DNA of 64,000 nt from Streptomyces fumigatiscleroticus (GTDB taxonomy: Bacteria; Actinomycetota; Actinomycetes; Streptomycetales; Streptomycetaceae). The stretch spans positions 62,001 to 126,000 of the forward strand of contig NZ_BMQF01000005.1 in NCBI RefSeq assembly GCF_014647975.1, in the 5' to 3' direction. Below, in pieces: positions 8,088-17,437 of this stretch; positions within the stretch are counted from its first letter, which is position 1, and every line of letters begins with the position of its first letter. The position numbers and the translations under genes are program-made. The notes below the pieces were generated by a model. It had not been told where the DNA came from. It saw nothing but the letters and a program-made list of their open reading frames with translations, and did no database searches.

Positions 8088-9334
8088 GCCGTCTGATCAC
8101 CGTCGTCGGCACGGGCACGGGGGCGTCCCCGGACCCGGGCGCGGTGGCCGGGGCACGGCTCGTCGTGGGCGGGCGGCGGCATCTGTACGCCGTGGCGCTG
8201 CCCGAGGGCGCGGAGCGGGTGGTGCTCGGGCCGCTGGCGCCCGCGCTGGACACCATCGGGCGGTATGTCCGCGAGGGACGGCCGGTCGCCGTGCTGGCCT
8301 CGGGCGATCCGGGGTTCTTCGGGATCGTGCGGGCGCTGGCCGAGCGGTTCGGGCCACAGGCGCTGGATGTGCGCCCGGGGGTGTCCTCCGTCGCCGCCGC
8401 CTTCGCGCGGGCCGGGCTGACCTGGGACGACGCCGTGGTGGTCAGCGCGCACGGGCGGGAGCTGCGCACGGCGGTGAACGTGTGCCGGGCGTATCCCAAG
8501 GCCGCCGTGCTGACGGGTCCGGGCGCCGGTCCGGCCGAGCTGGGGGCCGCGCTCGACCGGGCGGGCGCCGGGCGGGTCCTCGTCGTCGCCTCGGCGCTGG
8601 GCGACCCGGAGCGCGAGCGCGTCGAGCGGGTCACGCCCGCCGAGGCCGCGGCGCGCGACTGGGGTACGGCGGTGAACGTGGTGCTGTGCCTGGACGAGGC
8701 GCGGGCGCTCGGGCCGGTGCGCACGGTCGCCGGGCCGCTGCCCGGACCCGCCGGCTGGGCGCTGGCCGAGACGGAGTTCGCGCACCGCGATTCGATGATC
8801 ACCAAGTTCGAGGTGCGCGCCCTGGCGCTGGCCCGGCTCGGGCCCCGGCCGGGCGATCTGGTCTGGGACGTCGGCGCGGGCTCCGGTTCGCTGGCCGTGG
8901 AGTGCGCACGGCTGGGCGCCGCCGTCACGGCCGTGGAGAAGGCCCCGGACGGGGCGGAGCGGATCCGCGCCAACGCCGCCGCGCACGGCGTGGACGTGCA
9001 CGTGGTGCACGGGACGGCGCCCGAGGCGCTGACCGGCCTGGACGATCCCGACGCCGTGTTCGTCGGCGGCGGGGGGCGCGAGCTGCCCGACGTGATCACC
9101 GCGTGCGCGCGGCGGGCGCGGCGCGCGGTGGTGGTCGCCCTGGCCGCCCTGGACCGGGTGCCGGCGGCGCGCGCCGCGCTCACCGGTGCGGGGCTCGACT
9201 GCGACGGGGTGCTGTTGCAGTCGTCCCGTCTGGCGCCGCTGCCGGGGGACGTGACCCGGCTGGCGGCCACCAATCCCGTTTTCCTGCTGTGGGGCGTCAG
9301 ACCCGCGGCCCCTACCGAAGGAGTTGCTCAGTGA
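8084..9334 (+). CDS. cobL: Precorrin-6Y C5,15-methyltransferase (decarboxylating), CbiE-CbiT fusion
   Basis: CobL methylates C5 and C15 of precorrin-6Y and removes the acetate carboxyl from C12. The 416-residue protein has an N-terminal CbiE-type methylase domain (GTGTGASPDPGAV from residue 9, SGDPGFFGI near 75). It is followed from about residue 225 by a CbiT-type Rossmann methyltransferase with the SAM motif VWDVGAGSGSLAVE. FVGGGG near 325 is typical of CbiT. The ATG at 8084 overlaps the cobM stop. The gene ends in a GTGA junction with the next gene, whose ribosome site GAAGGAG is at about 9318-9324. Confidence 0.95.
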   Translation: MSRLITVVGTGTGASPDPGAVAGARLVVGGRRHLYAVALPEGAERVVLGPLAPALDTIGRYVREGRPVAVLASGDPGFFGIVRALAERFGPQALDVRPGVSSVAAAFARAGLTWDDAVVVSAHGRELRTAVNVCRAYPKAAVLTGPGAGPAELGAALDRAGAGRVLVVASALGDPERERVERVTPAEAAARDWGTAVNVVLCLDEARALGPVRTVAGPLPGPAGWALAETEFAHRDSMITKFEVRALALARLGPRPGDLVWDVGAGSGSLAVECARLGAAVTAVEKAPDGAERIRANAAAHGVDVHVVHGTAPEALTGLDDPDAVFVGGGGRELPDVITACARRARRAVVVALAALDRVPAARAALTGAGLDCDGVLLQSSRLAPLPGDVTRLAATNPVFLLWGVRPAAPTEGVAQ

Positions 9335-11022
9335 TCGGCCTCATCTCCGCCACCGCGGCGGGAGCGGCCGCGCGTGACCGGCTGGCCGCCGCGTGGCCGG
9401 ACCGCACGCGCGTGTACGGGGGTCCCGTCGGGGACGCCGTACGGGCCGCGTTCGCGGAATGCGAGCAGCTCGTGTGCTTCCTGGCGACGGGCGCGGTGGT
9501 ACGGCTGGTCGCGCCGCTGCTGGGCGACAAGCGGACCGACCCGGGCGTGGTCTGCGTGGACGAGGGCGGCCGGTTCGCCGTGTCGCTGCTCGGCGGGCAC
9601 GGCGGCGGCGCCAACGACCTGGCCCGCGCGGTGGCCGGGGTGCTGGGCGCCGAGCCGGTGGTGACCACGGCGACGGACGCGGCCGGTCTGGCGGGGCTCG
9701 ACACGCTCGGCCTGCCGGTGGAGGGCGATGTCGCCGCCGTCTCACGGGCCCTGCTCGACGGCGAGCCGGTGGCGCTGCGGACGGAGGTCTCCTGGCCGCT
9801 GCCCCCGCTGCCGGTCACGGACGACGGCGCGTACACGGTCCGTGTGACGGACCGCGCCGTCGAGCCCGCCGAGCGCGAGGTGCTGCTGCGCCCGCCGTCC
9901 CTGGCCGTCGGCGTCGGCGCCTCGAAGGGCGCCCCCGTGGACGAGGTGCTGGGACTGGTCGAGGACGCCCTGCGGGACGCCGGTCTCTCGGCGCGGTCGG
10001 TCGCCGAGCTCGCCACCGTCGACGCCAAGGCCGAAGAGCCGGGGATCGTCGGGGCGGCGGAGCGGCTCGGGGTGCCGGTCGTCACGTACTCCGCCGAGGA
10101 GCTGGCGGCAGTGGAGGTCCCCAACCCCTCCGACGCGCCCCTGGCCGCCGTCGGCACCCCGTCCGTCGCGGAGGCCGCGGCCCTGGTGCGCGGCGGTGAG
10201 CTCCTCGTCCCCAAGCGCAAGTCCGCGCGGGCGGACGGGAGCCCGGCGATGGCGACCTGTGCGGTCGTACGGCGGCCGGGGCGCGGGCGGCTCGCCGTGG
10301 TCGGGCTCGGGCCCGGCGCCCGGGACCTGCTCACCCCGCGGGCCGAGGCGGAGCTGCGGCGCGCCTCCGTGCTGGTCGGCCTGGACCAGTACGTCGACCA
10401 GATCCGCGATCTGCTGCGCCCCGGCACCCGGGTACTCGAATCGGGTCTGGGCGCCGAGGAGGAGCGGGCGCGCACGGCGGTCGCCGAGGCCCGGGCGGGG
10501 CACGCGGTGGCGCTGATCGGCAGCGGCGACGCGGGCGTGTACGCCATGGCCTCGCCCGCGCTCGCGGAGGCCGGTGACGACATCGACGTGGTGGGCGTGC
10601 CCGGCGTGACCGCGGCGCTGGCCGCCGGGGCGGTCCTGGGCGCGCCGCTCGGCCACGACCACGTGTCGATCAGCCTGTCCGACCTGCACACGCCCTGGGA
10701 GGTCATCGAGCGCCGGGTGCGGGCGGCGGCCGAGGCGGACCTCGTCGTGACCTTCTACAACCCGCGCAGCCGGGGCCGGGACTGGCAGCTGCCCAAGGCG
10801 CTGGCGATCCTCGCGGAGCACCGGGAGCCGGCGACGCCGGTCGGCGTCGTACGCAACGCCTCCCGGCCGGACGAGTCCGGCCGGCTGACGACACTGGCCG
10901 CCCTGGACCCGGCGACGGTCGACATGATGACGGTCGTCACCGTGGGCAACACGGCGACCCGTGAGATCGCGGGGCGCATGGTGACGCCGCGCGGCTACCG
11001 CTGGCAGGAGGAGACCCGGTGA
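9331..11022 (+). CDS. cobJ: CbiG-CobJ fusion: cobalt-precorrin-5A hydrolase / precorrin-3B C17-methyltransferase
   Basis: This 563-residue protein joins two B12 enzymes. Residues 1 to about 310 are CbiG-like: CFLATGAVVRLVAPLLGDKRTDP and SLLGGHGGGANDLAR are CbiG N-terminal motifs, and ASKGAPVDEVLGLVEDAL near 192 begins the CbiG/CobE C-domain. From about residue 325 a tetrapyrrole methylase begins (VVGLGPGARDLLTPRAE). It has GSGDAGVYAMASP and TFYNPRSRGRDWQ, as in CobJ/CbiH, which methylates C17 with ring contraction. The GTG at 9331 overlaps the cobL stop. CbiG normally opens the delta-lactone in the anaerobic route, so its presence beside CobN is noteworthy. The fusion itself is seen in other actinobacteria from memory. 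Confidence 0.93.
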   Translation: MIGLISATAAGAAARDRLAAAWPDRTRVYGGPVGDAVRAAFAECEQLVCFLATGAVVRLVAPLLGDKRTDPGVVCVDEGGRFAVSLLGGHGGGANDLARAVAGVLGAEPVVTTATDAAGLAGLDTLGLPVEGDVAAVSRALLDGEPVALRTEVSWPLPPLPVTDDGAYTVRVTDRAVEPAEREVLLRPPSLAVGVGASKGAPVDEVLGLVEDALRDAGLSARSVAELATVDAKAEEPGIVGAAERLGVPVVTYSAEELAAVEVPNPSDAPLAAVGTPSVAEAAALVRGGELLVPKRKSARADGSPAMATCAVVRRPGRGRLAVVGLGPGARDLLTPRAEAELRRASVLVGLDQYVDQIRDLLRPGTRVLESGLGAEEERARTAVAEARAGHAVALIGSGDAGVYAMASPALAEAGDDIDVVGVPGVTAALAAGAVLGAPLGHDHVSISLSDLHTPWEVIERRVRAAAEADLVVTFYNPRSRGRDWQLPKALAILAEHREPATPVGVVRNASRPDESGRLTTLAALDPATVDMMTVVTVGNTATREIAGRMVTPRGYRWQEETR

Positions 11023-11606
11023 ACCGTGCCGTGCACCCCATCGAGCAGGAGTCCTTCCGGCGGCTGCGCGCCCGCCTGGACACCTCGCACTTCCCGCCGC
11101 TGAGCCGGGCGGTCGTGGAACGCGTCATCCACTCCTCCGCCGACCTCGCCTACGCCGAGGACCTCGTCCTGGACGAGGACGAGCTGGCGCAGGCGCACGC
11201 CGCGCTGCACGCCGGGGCGCCCGTCGTGGTGGACGTGGAGATGGTCGCGGCGGGCATCACGCGCCGCGGAACCGTCTGCCGTCTGAAGGACGCCGTCTCC
11301 GGACCCGGTCTGACCCGCTCGGCGCACGCGATGCGGCTGGCCCACGAGCAGGTCGGCCCCGGCGCGCTCTGGGTGATCGGCTGTGCGCCGACCGCCCTGG
11401 AGGAGCTGCTGACCCTGGACGCCTCCCCCGCGCTCGTCATCGGCCTGCCCGTCGGCTTCGTCGGGGCGGCCGAGTCCAAGGCCGCGTTGCGCGCCAGCGG
11501 GCTGCCCGCCGTGAGCAACGTGTCCGAGAAGGGCGGTTCGGCGGTCGCCGCCGCCGCGCTCAACGCCCTGCTGTACCACCCCGTTCCCTCCGAGGAGACA
11601 TCGTGA
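11019..11606 (+). CDS. cobH: Precorrin-8X methylmutase
   Basis: CobH/CbiC moves a methyl group from C11 to C12 of precorrin-8X, giving hydrogenobyrinic acid. The 195-residue length fits the family. The catalytic histidine is in RVIHSSADLAYAEDL, near residue 39. VDVEMVAAGI and GLPVGFVGAAESK are further conserved blocks. The GTG start at 11019 overlaps the previous stop by four bases, and the stop overlaps the GTG of cbiX, so the string is translationally coupled. Confidence 0.95.
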   Translation: MNRAVHPIEQESFRRLRARLDTSHFPPLSRAVVERVIHSSADLAYAEDLVLDEDELAQAHAALHAGAPVVVDVEMVAAGITRRGTVCRLKDAVSGPGLTRSAHAMRLAHEQVGPGALWVIGCAPTALEELLTLDASPALVIGLPVGFVGAAESKAALRASGLPAVSNVSEKGGSAVAAAALNALLYHPVPSEETS

Positions 11607-12544
11607 CCACCCCGCCCGCCCTGCTCATCGCCGGCCACGGCACCCGGGACGAGGCCGGAGCCGAGGCGTTCCGCGACTTCGTCCGGCGGCTCGGCCGCCG
11701 CCACCCCGAACTGCCCGTCGCGGGCGGCTTCATCGAGCTGTCCCCGCCGCCGCTGGGCGAGGCGGTCACCGAGCTGGTGGAGCGGGGCGTACGGCGGTTC
11801 GCCGCCGTGCCGCTGATGCTGGTGGCCGCCGGGCACGCCAAGGGCGACATCCCGGCGGCGCTGGCCCGCGAGAAGGAGCGCCACCCCGGCATCTCGTACT
11901 CCTACGGCCGTCCGCTGGGCCCGCACCCGGAGCTGCTGAAGGTGCTGGACCGGCGGCTGGACGAGGCGCTCGGCGGCGACGGGGGCGCGCCCGCCGACCG
12001 GTCCGACGTGACCGTGCTGCTGGTCGGGCGCGGCTCGACCGACCCGGACGCCAACGCGGAGGTGTTCAAGGCGGCCCGGCTGCTGTGGGAGGGGCGCGGC
12101 TACGCGAACGTGGAGACGGCGTTCGTGTCGCTGGCGGCGCCGGACGTGCCGAGCGGGCTCGACCGGTGCGCGCGGCTGGGCGCCCGGCGGATCGTGGTGC
12201 TGCCGTACTTCCTGTTCACCGGGGTGCTGCCGGACCGGGTGCGGCGGCAGACGGAGGACTGGGCCGCCGCGCACCCGGACGTTCAGGTGCGGTCGGCGGA
12301 CGTCATCGGCCCGGAGCCGGAGCTGCTGGACCTGGTCTGGGAGCGTTATCTGGAGGCCGTCGAGGGCGATCTGCGGATGAACTGCGACTCGTGCGTGTAC
12401 CGCATCGCGCTGCCGGGCTTCGAGGACAAGGTGGGCGCGCCGCAGCAGCCGCACTTCCACCCCGACGACGACGGCCACGGCCACGACCACGGGCACGGGC
12501 ACGGGCACGGGCACCACCACGGGGCGCACTCCCATGCGCACTGA
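11603..12544 (+). CDS. cbiX: Long-form sirohydrochlorin cobaltochelatase CbiX with MXCXXC and histidine tail
   Basis: CbiX inserts cobalt into sirohydrochlorin at the start of the early-insertion B12 route. The 313-residue protein is a double-domain class II chelatase: GHGTRDEAGAEAF at residue 13 is the first domain's signature, and LLVGRGSTDPDANAE near 135 the second. The C-terminus holds MNCDSC (about residue 258), an MXCXXC motif. Last comes a tail with about 11 histidines alternating with Asp and Gly. Both features are known in the Bacillus megaterium long CbiX, where MXCXXC binds an iron-sulfur centre. The GTG start overlaps cobH. The last 11 bp overlap cobC. A sirohydrochlorin ferrochelatase role cannot be excluded. 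Confidence 0.9.
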   Translation: MTTPPALLIAGHGTRDEAGAEAFRDFVRRLGRRHPELPVAGGFIELSPPPLGEAVTELVERGVRRFAAVPLMLVAAGHAKGDIPAALAREKERHPGISYSYGRPLGPHPELLKVLDRRLDEALGGDGGAPADRSDVTVLLVGRGSTDPDANAEVFKAARLLWEGRGYANVETAFVSLAAPDVPSGLDRCARLGARRIVVLPYFLFTGVLPDRVRRQTEDWAAAHPDVQVRSADVIGPEPELLDLVWERYLEAVEGDLRMNCDSCVYRIALPGFEDKVGAPQQPHFHPDDDGHGHDHGHGHGHGHHHGAHSHAH

Positions 12545-13607
12545 GCCGGACGGCGCCGGGCACGATCTGCGGCACCACGGCGACGCCGAGGTCCGCGACG
12601 ACGGCTCGGCACTGACCGACCTGGCGGTGAACGTCCGCGCGGACACGCCCCCGGACTGGCTGCGCGAGCACATCGCCGCCTCGCTGTACTCCCTGGCCGC
12701 CTATCCGGACGGGCGGGCCGCGCGGGCGGCGGTGGCGGCCCGGCACCGGCTGCCGCCGGAGCGGGTGCTGCTGACCGCCGGGGCGGCCGAGGCGTTCGTG
12801 CTGCTGGCCCGCGCCCTGAAGGTACGCCGGCCGGTCGTGGTGCATCCGCAGTTCACGGAGCCGGAGGCGGCCCTGCGGGACGCGGGCCACACCGTCGACC
12901 GGGTGCTGCTGCGGGAGGAGGACGGCTTCCGGCTGGACCCGGCGGCCGTCCCCGACGACGCCGACCTGGTGGTGATCGGCAATCCGACCAACCCGACGTC
13001 GGTCCTGCACCCGGCGGCCGATGTCGCCCGGCTGGCCCGTCCCGGGCGGACGCTGGTGGTGGACGAGGCGTTCATGGACGCGGTGCCGGACGAGCGGGAG
13101 GCGCTGGCCGGACGGACGGACCTGCCCGGGCTCGTGGTGCTGCGCAGCCTCACCAAGACCTGGGGCCTTGCCGGGCTGCGCATCGGTTACGTGCTGGCGG
13201 CCCCGGAGACCGTCGCGGAACTGGAGCGGGCCCAGCCGCTGTGGCCCGTGTCCACGCCCGCGCTGGCGGCGGCGCAGGCGTGCGTGGCGCCGCGCGCGCT
13301 GGCGGAGGCGGCCCACGCGGCGCACCGCATCGCCGCGGACCGGACCCATCTCGTCGCCGGGCTGCGGGAGTTCGCCGCCGACGGCCTGCACGTCGCCGAA
13401 CCCGCCGAGGGCCCCTTCGTCCTCGTCCGCCTGGAGCACGCCGCGGCCGTGCGCCACCGGCTGCGCGCCCTCGGCTACGCGGTCCGCCGCGGCGACACGT
13501 TCCCCGGCCTGGACGAGCGGTGGCTGCGGCTGGCGGTACGGGACCGGGCCACGGTGAACGGCTTCCTCCAGGCCCTGGACCGGGCGCTGGCCATGACCCG
13601 CGGCTGA
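12534..13607 (+). CDS. cobC: Threonine-phosphate decarboxylase-like aminotransferase
   Basis: This is a PLP-dependent fold type I aminotransferase of the histidinol-phosphate/CobD-CobC group. It is thought to form (R)-1-amino-2-propanol phosphate for the nucleotide loop of B12. The 357-residue sequence has LAVNVRADTPPDWL near 25, GNPTNPTSVLHPA near 145 and the PLP lysine in SLTKTWGLAGLRIGY (K208). The ATG at 12534 lies inside the end of cbiX. It closes the cob series and converges with the amidohydrolase gene, 37 bp away. Exact substrate is inferred from context. Confidence 0.86.
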   Translation: MRTEPDGAGHDLRHHGDAEVRDDGSALTDLAVNVRADTPPDWLREHIAASLYSLAAYPDGRAARAAVAARHRLPPERVLLTAGAAEAFVLLARALKVRRPVVVHPQFTEPEAALRDAGHTVDRVLLREEDGFRLDPAAVPDDADLVVIGNPTNPTSVLHPAADVARLARPGRTLVVDEAFMDAVPDEREALAGRTDLPGLVVLRSLTKTWGLAGLRIGYVLAAPETVAELERAQPLWPVSTPALAAAQACVAPRALAEAAHAAHRIAADRTHLVAGLREFAADGLHVAEPAEGPFVLVRLEHAAAVRHRLRALGYAVRRGDTFPGLDERWLRLAVRDRATVNGFLQALDRALAMTRG

Positions 13608-13644
13608 GGGCGGCGCCGCGTCGGCCGAGCGACGACCCCCTCGG

Positions 13645-14736
13645 CTACGCGACGACCCGTCCGTTCAGCACCACCCGGCGCGGCGCCGCCAGCACCCGTA
13701 TGTCCGCCCGCGGGTCCTCCTCGTACACCACCAGGTCCGCCGCCGCCCCCTCCTGGAGTCCGGGCCGGCCGAGCCAGCTGCGGGCCGCCCAGGTCGTCGC
13801 CGACAGGGCGGCCACCGGCGGGATGCCCGCGGTGACCAGTTCGGCGGCCTCCGCCGCCGCCAGGCCGTGCGGCAGGGCGCCGCCGGCGTCGGTGCCGACG
13901 TAGACCGGGACACCGGCGTCGTAGGCGTTGCGGACGGTGTCGTAACGGCGTTCGTACAGGCGGCGCATATGGGCCGCCCAGCGGGGGAAGCGGACCGCGC
14001 CGCCGTCGGCGAGCCTGGGGAACGTCGCGATGTTCACCAGGGTCGGGACGATCGCGACGCCCCGGGAGGCGAACAGCGGGATCAGGTCCTCCGTCAGACC
14101 CGTGGCGTGCTCGACGCAGTCGATGCCGGACTCCACCAGGTCGCGCAGGGAGTCCTCGGCGAAGCAGTGCGCGGTGACCCGGGCGCCCAGGCGATGGGCC
14201 TCGGCTATCGCCGCCTCGACCGCCTCCCGCGGCCAGCAGGCCGCCAGATCGCCGAGGTCGCGGTCGATCCAGTCGCCGACCAGCTTCACCCAGCCGTCGC
14301 CGCGCCGGGCCTCCCGGGCGACGTGGGCGAGAAGGTCCTCGGGCTCGATCTCCCAGGCGTAGCCGCGGATGTAGCGGCGGGTGCGGGCGATGTGCCGGCC
14401 GGCCCTGATGATCTTCGGGAGGTCCTCGCGGCCGTCGATCCAGCGGGTGTCGGAGGGCGAGCCCGCGTCCCGGACCAGCAGCGTGCCGGCGTCGCGGTCG
14501 GTCAGTGCCTGCTTCTCGGCGACGTCCTCGGGGACCGCGCCGTGCGCGTCGAGCCCCACGTGGCAGTGGGCGTCGACGAGGCCGGGCAGCGCCCAGCCCT
14601 CGACGGCGCGGATGTCGCGGACACCGGCGGGACGGTCGTAGGAGATCCGGCCGTCGATCACCCACAGTTCGTCGCGGACGTCCTCCGGTCCGACGAGCAC
14701 CCGACCCCTGACGTGCAGCACCACGCTTTCGCTCAT
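13645..14736 (-). CDS. Amidohydrolase family protein
   Basis: This metal-dependent hydrolase of about 363 residues has the amidohydrolase layout. An N-terminal composite sandwich leads into GLVDAHCHVGLDAHG near residue 52, the paired histidine motif. A further histidine lies in ARVTAHCFAEDSLRD near 185. VEHATGL follows, and the metal aspartate is in VGTDAGGALPHGL near 290. The start is ATG 14736 (MSESVV) with AGGTGCAGG upstream; ATG 14745 is three codons longer and possible. It lies 25 bp downstream of an amino-acid ABC transporter ATPase gene on the same strand, so it may process the imported compound. The substrate is unknown; imidazolonepropionase, prolidase and cytosine-deaminase-like relatives share this fold. 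Confidence 0.85.
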   Translation of the reverse strand: MSESVVLHVRGRVLVGPEDVRDELWVIDGRISYDRPAGVRDIRAVEGWALPGLVDAHCHVGLDAHGAVPEDVAEKQALTDRDAGTLLVRDAGSPSDTRWIDGREDLPKIIRAGRHIARTRRYIRGYAWEIEPEDLLAHVAREARRGDGWVKLVGDWIDRDLGDLAACWPREAVEAAIAEAHRLGARVTAHCFAEDSLRDLVESGIDCVEHATGLTEDLIPLFASRGVAIVPTLVNIATFPRLADGGAVRFPRWAAHMRRLYERRYDTVRNAYDAGVPVYVGTDAGGALPHGLAAAEAAELVTAGIPPVAALSATTWAARSWLGRPGLQEGAAADLVVYEEDPRADIRVLAAPRRVVLNGRVVA

Positions 14737-14761
14737 GCCCTGCACCTTAGGGCCTGTCCGG

Positions 14762-15553
14762 TCAGGTGCCGCCGCCCACCTGGTCGGAGGTCTCCTCCTC
14801 CACGTCCGCCATCGCGGGGTCCAGGAGGCGGGAGAGGAAGTGCCGGGTGCGTTCGTGGCGGGGGGCTTTGATGACCCGGTCGGGGGTGCCGTCCTCGACG
14901 ATCACGCCGCCGTCCATGAAGACGACCCGGTCGGCGACCTCGCGGGCGAAGGTCATCTCGTGGGTCACCACCATCATCGTCATGCCCTCGTCGGCCAGCA
15001 TGCGCATGACCGCCAGGACATCGCCCACCAGTTCCGGGTCGAGCGCCGAGGTCGGCTCGTCGAACAGCATCACCTCGGGGCCCATCGCCAGCGCGCGGGC
15101 GATCGCGACGCGCTGCTGCTGGCCGCCGGAGAGGGAGGAGGGATAGGCGTCCGCCTTCTCCGAGAGTCCTACGCGGGCCAGGTTCTCGGCGGCCACCTTC
15201 GCGGCCCGCGCCTTGCCGCGCCGGAGCACCCGGCGCTGGGGCAGGGTCAGGTTCTCGGTAACCGTCAGGTGCGGGAACAGGTTGAACTGCTGGAAGACCA
15301 TGCCGATCCGGCGGCGGGCGGCGTCGATGTCGACGTCGGGGTCGGTCAGCTCGGTGCCGCCGACGAAGACCCGGCCCTCGGTGGGCTCCTCCAGCAGGTT
15401 CACACAGCGCAGCAGCGTCGACTTGCCGGAGCCGGAGGGGCCGATGACACAGACCACCTCGCCCCGGCCGATCTCCAGGTCGATGCCGCGCAGGACCCGG
15501 TTCTGTCCGAAGGACTTGTACAGACCGCGGACGTCGATCTCCGGCCGGCTCAC
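14762..15553 (-). CDS. Polar amino-acid ABC transporter, ATP-binding subunit
   Basis: The 263-residue ATPase energises the adjacent permease. Walker A is GPSGSGKST (about residue 44), the Q-loop is [15 protein letters not shown], the signature is [16 protein letters not shown] and Walker B is [15 protein letters not shown]. These place it in the GlnQ/HisP group for polar amino acids. The GTG start at 15553 overlaps the permease stop (GTGA); longer frames upstream belong to the permease region. The amidohydrolase follows after about 25 bp. Confidence 0.93.
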   Translation of the reverse strand: MSRPEIDVRGLYKSFGQNRVLRGIDLEIGRGEVVCVIGPSGSGKSTLLRCVNLLEEPTEGRVFVGGTELTDPDVDIDAARRRIGMVFQQFNLFPHLTVTENLTLPQRRVLRRGKARAAKVAAENLARVGLSEKADAYPSSLSGGQQQRVAIARALAMGPEVMLFDEPTSALDPELVGDVLAVMRMLADEGMTMMVVTHEMTFAREVADRVVFMDGGVIVEDGTPDRVIKAPRHERTRHFLSRLLDPAMADVEEETSDQVGGGT

Positions 15554-16383
15554 CGCACCGCCTCCTGGGCCTTGGCCTCCATGCGGCGCACGACGAAGCC
15601 GAGCGGGATCGTGATCAGCAGGTAGCACAGGCCCGCGACCAGGATCGGTGTGGAGTTGGCGGTCTGGCTGGCCAGGTCGCGGCCGTACTTGGACAGCTCG
15701 CGCTCCTCCAGGGTGACGCCGAGGAACAGCACCAGCGAGGAGTCCTTGAAGAGAAGGACGAGCTCGTTGGTGAGCGGGGGCAGGATGATGCGGAACGCCT
15801 GCGGGACGATGACCGAGGCCATGGCGCGGGCGGGTGAGAAGCCCAGCGAACGGGCCGCTTCCATCTGGCCCCTGGGGACCGCCTGGATGCCGGCCCGGAT
15901 GGTCTCCGCCATGTAGGCGGCGGCCACCAGGCCGAGCGCGAGGGCGACCTTGCCGTAGGTGCCGCCGACGATCTCGGTGCCCGGGAAGGCGAGCGGCACG
16001 GCCACGCCGATGAAGATGAAGATCAGCAGGGCGGGCAGGCCGCGGAAGATCTCGATGTAGATCCCGGCGAGCCAGCGGTAGGGGCCCACGGAGGAGAGCC
16101 GCATCAGCGCGATCACCATGCCGAGGGCGAGTCCGACGACGAAGCCGGAGACGGTGAACAGCACGGTGTTCTTCAGCGCCAGCGTGATCACGTCCGGGAA
16201 CATCCGCCGGGCGATGTCCGTCTGGGCGAACTGGTTCCCCAGGCGGCCCCAGTCGGCGGTGACCGCGAGCGCGATCACCGCCGCGACGAAGACGGTGTAC
16301 TGGGCGCCGCGTGACAGGCCCCGCTTCCGGCGCCGGGTCAGTCCCTTCCGGCGCGGCGGGGCGTCGAGCCCGGTGTCCGTCAT
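15550..16383 (-). CDS. Amino-acid ABC transporter permease (HisM/GlnP type)
   Basis: The 277-residue membrane protein has an N-terminal basic stretch ([11 protein letters not shown]). About five hydrophobic segments follow, with the conserved permease loop [28 protein letters not shown] near residue 190 that docks on the ATPase. [13 protein letters not shown] is typical of glutamine/glutamate permeases. A single permease gene implies a homodimer. The ATG at 16383 overlaps the stop of the binding protein (ATGA), so the three transport genes are coupled. Confidence 0.93.
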   Translation of the reverse strand: MTDTGLDAPPRRKGLTRRRKRGLSRGAQYTVFVAAVIALAVTADWGRLGNQFAQTDIARRMFPDVITLALKNTVLFTVSGFVVGLALGMVIALMRLSSVGPYRWLAGIYIEIFRGLPALLIFIFIGVAVPLAFPGTEIVGGTYGKVALALGLVAAAYMAETIRAGIQAVPRGQMEAARSLGFSPARAMASVIVPQAFRIILPPLTNELVLLFKDSSLVLFLGVTLEERELSKYGRDLASQTANSTPILVAGLCYLLITIPLGFVVRRMEAKAQEAVR

Positions 16384-17225
16384 GAGGCGGACGGGGAGGC
16401 CGCGGACTCGTCGTAGGGGCCGATCCACTTCTCGTACAGCTTCTTGTACGTGCCGTCGGCCTTCGCGTCCTTGATCGCCTCGTTGACGGCGGCGAGGAGC
16501 CCGGTGTTGCCCTTCTTGACGGTGAAGCCGTACTGCTCGCCGGTCTCCAGATTGCCGACGACCTCGAAGGCGTCGGCGTTGGCCTTGTCCTTCAGCCAGC
16601 CCTGCACGACCGGGTAGTCGATGATCACGGCCTGGACCTGGCCGGTGCGCAGGCCGTTGAGCACGGCGTCGGAGGAGTCGAAGGAGACCGGGTCCAGGCC
16701 CTGCTTCTTGGCGTAGTCCTCGCCGGTGGTCTGCGCCTGGGCGCCGAGCTTCCTGCCCTTGACGTCGGCGAAGGAGCGGATGCCGCTCTTCTTGTCGACG
16801 AGCACCGCCTGGGTGGCGTCGAAGTACGGGTCGGAGAAGTCGACGTTCTTCTTGCGCTCCTCGGTGATGGTCATGCCGGCCGCGGCCAGGTCGCACTCGC
16901 CGGAGTTGAGGAACGCGCCGGTCTTGAAGTTCTCGAACGGCGTGTCGAGGATGTCCTGCTTCACGCCCAGGTCCTTGGCGACCAGGTCGATCAGCGACAC
17001 GTCGAAGCCCTGCACCTTGCCGTCGATCTCCGACTGGAAGGGCGGATAGGGCAGGTGGGTGCAGGTGGTGAGGCGTCCGGCCTTGACGAGTTCGACCCCG
17101 CCGGCGGCGGTTCTCGACCCGCTGCCGCCGTCGTCGCTCGAAGTGCAGCCGGCGACCAGCGCCAGTCCGGCCGTCAGGGTGACGGCGGCCGGGACCTGCG
17201 TCCGGCGCCCGAAGAGCGTGTTCAC
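16380..17225 (-). CDS. Amino-acid ABC transporter substrate-binding lipoprotein
   Basis: The 281-residue protein begins with a lipoprotein signal ending LALVAGC, with the lipid-anchored cysteine at residue 27. Mature sequence shows SBP family 3 features: [26 protein letters not shown], and [22 protein letters not shown] near 125. It should capture a polar amino acid or small organic amine outside the membrane. The GTG start at 17225 has GGGAGG about six bases upstream. It is the first gene of the likely operon binding protein-permease-ATPase-amidohydrolase and is divergent from a class V aminotransferase. Confidence 0.92.
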   Translation of the reverse strand: MNTLFGRRTQVPAAVTLTAGLALVAGCTSSDDGGSGSRTAAGGVELVKAGRLTTCTHLPYPPFQSEIDGKVQGFDVSLIDLVAKDLGVKQDILDTPFENFKTGAFLNSGECDLAAAGMTITEERKKNVDFSDPYFDATQAVLVDKKSGIRSFADVKGRKLGAQAQTTGEDYAKKQGLDPVSFDSSDAVLNGLRTGQVQAVIIDYPVVQGWLKDKANADAFEVVGNLETGEQYGFTVKKGNTGLLAAVNEAIKDAKADGTYKKLYEKWIGPYDESAASPSAS

Positions 17226-17437
17226 GTGCGGCCTCCCTGGGAGGGATCTGTGGATTTCGATGATTGAGGAGCAGTACCGGTTCCTCAACTCAAACCGCTG
17301 GTCACGCGGCTGTCCGGCCCAAGAACTCGCCAGCCGGTGAGGGTGCGGCGGGGTGCGGTTACGCTCGATTCACTCTGGATCTACCCTCGATCCTTGTCCG
17401 TTCCCCTCCGATTTCCGTGAGCGAAGGAAGCACCGCC

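Noticed and set aside
13624..13645. GCCGAG/CTCGGC hairpin as terminator between cobC and the amidohydrolase
   Set aside because: Only 6 bp with a 10-nt loop, running into the stop codon of the amidohydrolase; too weak to call.
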